From contig OZ005689.1 of NCBI GenBank assembly GCA_963930775.1, positions 32,969,235 through 33,033,234 of the forward strand: a stretch of 64,000 nucleotides of DNA. The letters are read 5' to 3'. The DNA comes from Cliona cf. orientalis. Lineage: Eukaryota > Porifera > Demospongiae > Clionaida > Clionaidae. The translations under genes were made by a program, and so were the position numbers. Positions within the stretch are counted from its first letter, which is position 1. Each line of letters starts with the position of its first letter. This document shows positions 56,830-64,000 of this stretch, in pieces. The notes beneath the pieces were generated by a model. That model did not search any database. It saw only the letters and a list, made by a program, of their open reading frames with translations, and had not been told where the DNA came from.

Positions 56830-58425
56830 ACATATATATATACTTGTACGTGCATGTGTTTGTGGGGTACGTGATCACTTCAGTGAGGAGAGAGTTAAAT
56901 TTTTAACGTGTAAGGTAATGGTCGTCATGCACATGCTCATACGCCCGCACTGCACCATCAATCTGAGAGATAACTCAAGTGTAAAGGCAAGGCATAAAAC
57001 TGGTAAAGGTGAGTGCTGTACCACTCTGGCAAGGCTCAGGTCCACGATTAACATCACTGGTAGACTCCACTTTCCTGAGCATGAAGATGACTGCATGGAG
57101 GCTTACCATTCAAGCTTGCCATTCTTGTCAGAGTCAGCAGAAGAGGCCTTGGGAAATAATGTGCACCCAACGTAACGATTTTGTGAGTTTGAGGGGCAAT
57201 CCCTCTTGAGTGCACCCCAATTAATGTAACTATATGGACCTCCATTCATCTAACCTTAACGGAACCCAAACTGAAAACTGCTATGAAGATACACCTAAGA
57301 ACTGACCCTCAGTGCCACCTTAGTGTATCGCTTCCAAGGCAGGCACAATCACACCAAAAAATCCCACACTCAGCCATATTACATTGTGGTCCGGTGTCAG
57401 CACATCCCTATAATATAGTGACAGCTTGCATAGTAAGCAGACACTTCAGACATTGTTGCTAGTTAGGTGGTGAGGCTATGAGGAATAGTATGGCATGGAG
57501 TGGCTATTATGTCTATCATGGAAGGATCTAGTGTAGCACAAAGACCGCAGATTATATGCATTGAAGTTCCTGGTCCAAAGGAATCTCCCTCGCCCTCGCT
57601 ATTCACAACCCCATGCATATGTCAGCTGTTAAAGACTACACATGTCTAAGCTCTGCTGGATGTATACAACTGAGTGGTGTCTTGATCTGTACATATGGTA
57701 CAATTCCCAATAGCTTCACCAACTACATATAGCAGGAGTGTCAGAGGTGTTTTGCTGCATCATAACAATGGAGCACTCCATTTATGCTCAGTTTGGTTAG
57801 ATTACAGCACAAGGTACAGGCTACAAAACAGACCAATACTTCTTTAAGATTACCGGCCTGTCTGCATGATAAAGAGGTGCAGTTGCTAAAACTTACTAAG
57901 ATGCATGTAAAAGATGATCTGAAACCTACGTAATAGCAGCTGAGACCATTACCAATTCTTACAAGGACCATATACTAAGTCTAAGTATCTATAACGAGCA
58001 TTGTCAGTTTTGGAGACAGAGAGAGAAGATGTATACCACCGCATGGTGGGTATATGTAATCATTTTTTTGGTTGACTTGGCAGTACATATATTTGTGTAG
58101 CGCAACACCCCTAGATTGGGTTGCCGTCATGAATAAAATAAACTCTGAGGGCCCTCTCTGAATTTGCACAAATTACCCACCACATATGCAAGGGCGTAGC
58201 CAGAATTTTTTTTATATGGAGGCAGATAATAAAGATTGGTCGCGAATTTTTTAGTCACGCCCCCTTAGTGGACAAACCACGCCCATTTTCGGGTGTCTAC
58301 CACGATCGTAACAACATAGAAAGTCTTCTCGAGTCTAGAACGGTGCGCAAAGCCGTTTTGTCGACGTTACTTACATAATCTCAGAGAGATGCATCCCTCG
58401 ATAATTAATATCATACAATTCTGAT
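56830..58425. other. No gene recognised
   Basis: A + strand frame at 56918-57172 (CTINLRDNSSVKARHKTGKG..) is open but without splice or family support. GGGCGTAGCCAGAATTTTTT at 58191 is typical of old interspersed repeats. Confidence 0.4.
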
Positions 58426-59800
58426 TCAGTAAAGTACCGCTTCCATGTGTTACGGTATTGATTTTCCATTCCTGTGTGTGCCCCATATATTATAATAATA
58501 TTATGTGTGTGCATGGCTACTCAAAAGGCAAGCATAGGGATGTATAGTGGGTGTGATACGTTATCCCTACAAATCTTGTTTGTGTATTTTTTGGCACTGC
58601 CATCCCTACTTCATCCTTCAATTTTATTCAATTGCTTTTTATACTTGTTACTGCTCTTTTTTTAGTGCCCTCGGGGTAGCTTATGATTGTCATTAATTTC
58701 ATCAATGTCACCTAGCTAATTTCGTGGGGACAGAGGCCGGGCATGGAACTACAATGTCATACCATGGTGACCTGATATTATGGTTTGCCTATTCATAAAT
58801 GCTTAGAACTAGCTACAACTTCTTTTTTTTTGGACCAAGCTACAATAATACCAATAATTATTATAGGGAAGTAGGTACACCTGGACCACTGATTCAGCAC
58901 TGATGTTAGTGCAATCCTAGCCTTTGTGTCAGGCCTGAGCTATGGTCACCGCAACACACCGTAATTTCAAACTTGCTTGAATATTCCTGAAAGTGCATAT
59001 ATCGGTGGGATTCTCGAGGTAACCAGCTTAGTAAACTGACCTGCGAATGAAGCCACGCCCCTCGTTATCTCGACCTGAAGCTGGCTGTCCGACGGCAGAC
59101 CGGTGAACTTGAAAAAAGGCTGTTTAGAACTAAGTAGCGACGAAAATCTTCTGTTTTGGGAGCGTATTTTATAGGCTAGTAAGCTTACAGTCTTACTGTT
59201 GGGAAGTAGCCACTATATTAAATCGACAGTTCACTGAGCTGATCAGATGAGCGCTCGTGCTCGATACGCGATCTGGCGACAAGGCCTGGCTGTGCCGGCG
59301 CATGCGCGCCACTTACATCGGTCACATGACTTCACCATGGCAACACCGTATGAGCATGCGCATTATTATGACAAAATGGCTAATCGGACACACCCACTCG
59401 CAAAACGCGCGTTGCACACACCCACAATTAAATCGCTGTCTTGATAACCCAAACAGAAAACGAGCGTGCCACAGACGTTCGCGCTCCAAAATGGAGTGGA
59501 TTTATACTCGAACTGAGGTGAGCGCTCATGGTAGTCTTGAGTTAGCCCAAGAAAACAGAAAGAAAGAGAGAAAGAAAGATTGAGAAAATGGCTATTTTTT
59601 GAACATCTGGTTCTGGCATATACAATGGAGTTGATGAATGATCTTGGTCTTGTTAGATCGATAATTTGCTGTAGATTCTGATTTTGACACTTAGAAATCT
59701 CATAAAATTATCTGTTTTGAGATATTTTGATATTTGTAATGTATTACATATATGGAGTATCCGTGCCATCCCTACTTATAGAGTCTACCGACTCTATGAT
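58426..59800. repeat. Dispersed duplication, copy 2 of 2959-4480
   Basis: Collinear with copy 1, ending in the same CCATCCCTACTTATAGAGTC. It lacks the outer left arm of the inverted repeat and the 3.7-kb hairpins. Its long frame (59257-59583) differs in register from copy 1. Confidence 0.75.
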
Positions 59801-59929
59801 TAATAGTAGTACATATGAAACACTTCACCATAGGCCATATTCTCAGTAGCTGCATAGTTGTAGTGGTGCATGTGGTAAGAGGTTGTCAATAATATATCAA
59901 TGCGCAGAGATGGAGTCTGCTTGCAAGAT

Positions 59930-60570
59930 ATTCGCTCGATACATTCGTTAGATGCTCTATATACTTACTGATTTTTAAGTCTCAGAAAGGCTAGGCTCCA
60001 TAGAGGCCCTGAGTTTTCTCATAATTGCCTCATAGATTACCTCATAATTACACCATAATTACCTCATAACCAGAAAAGTAAATCTATACTGGGGATATAT
60101 CACTACATCCCTTGTCCCTCATGAAAAGTATTACACCGCGCTACTGTACGCCGCCATAATTTGAACTAGGACACCTCAACAAACAGTGCATGCCCCATAT
60201 ACGCATATATTGGGGTGCGCAGCTCGAGCCAGTTGACCCGGACATGACCTCCATGTGCCATATGCTAGACTGAATAGGGAAATCCCCCCTAGTGCGCGCT
60301 CACCAAAGAAAGCGAACCGAGAAAATTGCCATATATCACTGATAGTCCATGATCTTCTTATACGCTAGGTTCAAATTCTGGACCCCAACAAGCCTTCATG
60401 CGTGCTAAACATTCTGAAACAGTCTTCACAGCAAATACATTACAGGTTTCATCAAAATTTCATCATAGCAAGAGCCGAATTTTATTGATTGGGACTCGGG
60501 ATGTATTTACACCATAGGTTACATCATACATTATCATAGATTACACCATAATTACCTCACAACCAACAAA
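59930..60570 (-). repeat. Inverted copy of the 28-31 kb array unit
   Basis: Reverse complement matches 30590-31150 and unit sequences: ACGCTAGGTTCAAATTCTGG, GAATAGGGAAATCCCCCC, GGTGCGCAGCTCGAGCCAGT and the short ATGAGGTAATT-type repeats at 60000-60075. Confidence 0.8.
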
Positions 60571-62630
60571 AAAATAATTTGCTACTATATGAGAATGGGG
60601 ACACAGAAAAGATATTACGGTCAGAATTCAACAACATACATCAGTCAATGGGGAGGGAGAGAGGTAGAGAAAGAGAGGGCAGTCAACACTCTTTGCAAAG
60701 CCTTACCTAACAGCTCCCCATGAACAATTCTCTCTCTCTCTAAAAGAGACAGCGATGGTGTGCATCCTTTGGCTTCAGAGTTACATGTACAACAGAACCA
60801 CAAACTATAGTGAAGTGGATGATATAGTAGCTACTAGAACCTGATTATGGAGACATTTCTATGCACATGTAACTCCTATCCCAGGTCACGCCACGCGGAG
60901 GCAGATACACAGGTGACCCTCGAGGCATTATGTCAACTACATAATGCCCCGGCTCAAATTCAAGGGAGAGAAAGAAGGAATGGCTGATTCCTGGATCGAA
61001 CTGTAAGCACACAAATTAAATATCTCCCCACCCTACTCTGATTACAAATCAGATGTGTACTCATAGCTGCTTTGGAAAATATTCTCTAGCGAAATCATCC
61101 AAAGCTGACCAGCCAAGAATCAGCCATTACATACATACATACACAACAAGCCTTCATATTCGTCCCGACTGAGCTCTAAGAAGAGAGGAAAGATAGAGCA
61201 CAATACAGACCATTCACTAACACAAAAATGCCACAGAAAACCAAGTCTGTATCAGTACATGCCATATATCTCCACTGACAGGAGCAACAAGTGCTCCATC
61301 ATGGACGGCTCAATCATGCTGTAACTGGAGGAGCTCGACATAAACATACACGATATAAAGAGCCCGGGCCACACTGCCTCGGTTTATGGAGGAAGCTAAA
61401 TGTGTACATACATATTGATGTAAAGATAGCGGCCTAAACATAATAGCAGCTGACACTAGTATGAGCTTCCTTGACCCTTACACCTAGACAGTGTGACTAC
61501 AAGCACCACGTTACAATGAGCACATCAACATGACTGCCAGTTTTTCAAGAAAGAGAGAATGAGAGCTCTGTAGAGCACATACCCCGTGTAGCCTAGTGTG
61601 TGCTCTTGCATTCACTTACATGTACGCATCATAATACATGTAGATGTGCAGTACACGGTTGAAACAGCACATGGCACACCTGATGTGATTTGTATAGTTT
61701 GTCAACATTATGAGGTGAAACAAACGTCAGCTTTGACATTTTTGATGATATACTCACCACTCGTTAAGATTGCCTCTATGCTGATATCAGGTAATTTTTT
61801 TAGAACAGAGAGAAATATAAGTCGATGAGAAAATTAGAAGCCATCAACGATTCATCATGCCACCCGAGCTTCAGGCAGCTGACTTCAACGAGGAGAAAGA
61901 GAGAAAACGTCAAGCCACCCGAATACTTTACTATGCACACGGGGGTAATACGATAGTGTCCCACACAAGTGTCCATGACACAATATTATTATACTGATAG
62001 AGTACATGTACTGTAGAGCAGATTATATTTAGAGCAACATGATACAACTTGATATTATGTTTTCATTCATAAAATTTTTTGCTCGATAACCTATAACTGT
62101 ACCTACTGCTCTGTAATATAATCAGCTTTGAACAGGTAATAAACAACTGTACCAAGTGCCCAACACAAACAAGTATTGAGATGATACAGAGAGGGAGAAT
62201 GCAGCCATATTAATACAAACATACATGTAGTATAGACTGGGATAGAGAACACAAGAGAGAAACATATCTCCAATGTGAAAACCAGAAGCCATCAACGACT
62301 CATCACGCCACCCGAGGGTGGGAGCTTCAGGCAACTGACTTCAATGAGGAGAGATACATGTACATCTAGATATTATGGCAGAGCAGAGAACAACCCTGTT
62401 TGCTGACATGGCATTTGTGTACTTCCTTATAAGGTAGTACAAAAAAATCAGTCAGCTGGTTTGGCAGTGTCACTACAGGCATACATAACCAGTACCTGTA
62501 CCCTATGACCTGACATTCAGGAACCACTTTTAACCCCAAAACAAAATTCAAGAAAGGTAGAGCCTACAACTGCATAAACCTTCCATGCGTCATTAGTTGA
62601 CATGCCTTAATACTCGAGAAAACACAGGTA
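60571..62630. other. No gene recognised; short hairpin and a 70-bp duplicate
   Basis: CCTCGAGGCATTATGTCAAC/TACATAATGCCCCGG forms a hairpin at 60919-60954. GAAGCCATCAACGAYTCATC, CACCCGAG..AGCTTCAGGCA, CTGACTTCAAYGAGGAGA occurs at 61838-61900 and 62284-62352. A GAGCTC-element end is at 61563-61590. Confidence 0.5.
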
Positions 62631-63173
62631 CCGTAAAGTCTGGTTAATAAGCGCATGCACTTATCACTCTAGGTGGTAAGGAAACATGCGCCTATTAGAC
62701 GATGTGCGCTTAATAATAGAGAGTGAAATTTTGGCCCTGCCCACTGTCAGCACGTTCGAGCGCTCAATCACAAAGCTAGCAAGTTATGAACACAGCGATT
62801 CTTGGAATAAGCTCTGTAATAGTTCATGGGAGTATGATCGGAAGCCATCACTGGAAGAAAACCGTGGAAAAATAGCCGACTTCTTCGGCGAGACTCGCTT
62901 TGAAGTCAAGGTCAAGAGTCCGAAACCGTCTCAGTGGAACATCATAGTGTTGAGTATAGCCGATCTCGTGCAGCTGGCTATCCGAAAATAGGTTGGTAAA
63001 TTAGTTCTAGCCATGTAGAGCATGGAACACTCTTGATCGAACGGTGACTATTACTGTCGTCTTTATTGGTTGCATGCGCTTATTAGACAATACTTAGCAA
63101 CAGGAAGGAAGCATGCGCTTATTAAAAAGTATGCGCTTAATAAACATGTGCGCTTATTAACCAGACTTTACGG
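62631..63173. mobile_element. TA-flanked element with CCGTAAAGTCTGG termini
   Basis: TA|CCGTAAAGTCTGGTTAATAA, GCGCAT and its reverse complement ending CAGACTTTACGG|TA: 26-bp repeats. GCGCTTATTA/TGCGCTTAATA words recur inside. A 101-codon + frame (62686-62991, with EENRGKIADFFGETRFEV) fills it; the family is not recognised, and it may be a remnant of the element's protein. Confidence 0.85.
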
Positions 63174-63402
63174 TATGAAGAGAAATAACACTGAGAAGAA
63201 ATAATGTACACATATGTACTAGCATTGAGACGAGCAGAGAGAGAGATATGCAGTTATACATGTACAATGTCATGTATATAATAGAGGAAGAGGTGATATC
63301 ATATCCCAGAGAGAGAAACATAAGAGAGAGAGGATGGATTGGTAATCAGTACATGTGGCCACACCTGGGTATATGATATACAACAAAATACTAGGTAGAG
63401 TT

Positions 63403-64000
63403 TCACAGTGCGGCACATGATTTACACTTCCAGGGGACATCTTTTTTTTCAAAAACATAGTTAGGAACGTCCATGCAGTGTTTGTGATACCACGTTTTAC
63501 ATACATCACACTCGGCCATTTTATCACCTAATTCCTCGGGCAAGCGGCAGGAGCAGTGAAGGTCCACTGACTGGGTGTGCCTGACACCAACAGTCCTGCG
63601 CTCACCGACCGCTGGGAAGCGAGAGAGGCGACATTTCTCCAAGCACTCTGCCAAGTGCTGCCTCATAGACCTGTGATCGTACTTGATCTTGCATGGGTCA
63701 TTACCACTGCAAATGTCGTATGCAAATGCTAAGGCAAGGACTCCACAATCGGAACCATTTGACTGCCTTCCAACATCCATCATTCTCACTACAAGCTGTT
63801 TAGCAGGACTAAACACAAGGCTGGCAATCAATTTGACCGTCCCACTGGAAGCACTGGAGTACATGCTGTCGTACACATTGACCACTCCATCGTCACATCC
63901 AACGTTGGAAATAGTACACCAGTGACAGCCTCCAACAAAGATGATCTGCACAAATTCTCCTCTGAGGATTTGGAACGACAGACTCCTGTGAACTGCCGGA
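63403..64000 (-). CDS. Ulp1/SENP-like cysteine protease with C-terminal PHD finger, 5' part outside window
   Basis: Open on the minus strand from the right edge (PAVHRSLSFQILRGEFVQ) to a TGA at 63403-63405. Protease motifs in order: HWCTISNVGC (His), GVVNVYDSMY (Asp), then GRQSNGSDCGVLALAFAYD with the Gln and nucleophile Cys, then MRQHLAECLE; the full C48 catalytic set is visible. After a linker, a PHD finger: CSCRLPEELGDKMAECDVC, WYHKHCMDVP, WKCKSC (C4HC3). PHD fingers read histone tails and Ulp1 enzymes cleave SUMO-like conjugates. This exact fusion is common as multi-copy invertebrate genes, sometimes inside transposons; whether this one is cellular or element-borne cannot be told. No defects in the visible part. 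Confidence 0.85.
   Translation of the reverse strand, partial: PAVHRSLSFQILRGEFVQIIFVGGCHWCTISNVGCDDGVVNVYDSMYSSASSGTVKLIASLVFSPAKQLVVRMMDVGRQSNGSDCGVLALAFAYDICSGNDPCKIKYDHRSMRQHLAECLEKCRLSRFPAVGERRTVGVRHTQSVDLHCSCRLPEELGDKMAECDVCKTWYHKHCMDVPNYVFEKKDVPWKCKSCAAL

Overview
This window is eukaryotic nuclear DNA from an invertebrate animal, most plausibly a sponge or another early-branching metazoan. The support is direct for 'eukaryote': genes are split by very short GT-AG introns (50-68 bp in the RecQ-like gene), there is a tRNA-like sequence with A and B boxes, and the mobile-element families are all eukaryotic (piggyBac, a Helentron-like Pif1/endonuclease protein, PIF/Harbinger-, Mutator- and TA-flanked miniature elements). 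The assignment to sponge is inference. I see no bacterial operons, CRISPR arrays or rRNA.

Layout. 1-1.5 kb: 3' part of a RecQ-family helicase gene (+), truncated by the window edge. 1.8-6.1 kb: a decayed DUF6589-family gene (-), convergent with it and carrying a repeat in one intron. 7.9-8.9 kb: remains of an unrecognised gene. 9.65 kb: a tRNA-like sequence. 10.95-12.0 kb: an intact single-exon RPA-like OB-fold protein with a TATA box. 12.4-13.7 kb: a duplicated AT-rich unit, one copy holding a 480-bp TTAA-flanked piggyBac-type MITE. 15.2-16.45 kb: a broken Pif1 helicase/endonuclease gene (-). 17.6-18.5 kb: a broken cysteine-rich gene (-). 18.5-21 kb: a degenerate piggyBac transposase gene (+) whose left end appears to lie inside the cysteine-rich gene.

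21-31 kb is layered repeats: nested terminal-inverted-repeat elements, a degenerate 60-bp tandem array, and a four-copy tandem array with a 1-kb element inserted. At 31.96-32.57 kb sits a small intact four-exon gene (-). From 33 to 50 kb there is essentially no coding DNA: segmental duplications, GA microsatellites, MITEs with target duplications, and a striking set of perfect-hairpin elements that share ends and a central core but have different stem sequences. 51.25-52.75 kb holds an unrecognised three-exon gene (-) spoiled only by one in-frame TAG. 58.4-59.8 kb duplicates 2.96-4.5 kb, and 59.9-60.6 kb is an inverted copy of the 28-31 kb array unit. The window ends in a Ulp1-type protease plus PHD-finger gene (-), truncated by the right edge.

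As a whole this is a transposon-rich accessory region. Nearly every recognised protein (RecQ-like, DUF6589, Pif1-endonuclease, Cys-rich, piggyBac, Ulp1-PHD) belongs to families commonly carried by, or amplified with, mobile elements, and most copies here are broken. The intact reading frames are the RPA-like gene, the small four-exon gene, and the visible parts of the two edge genes.
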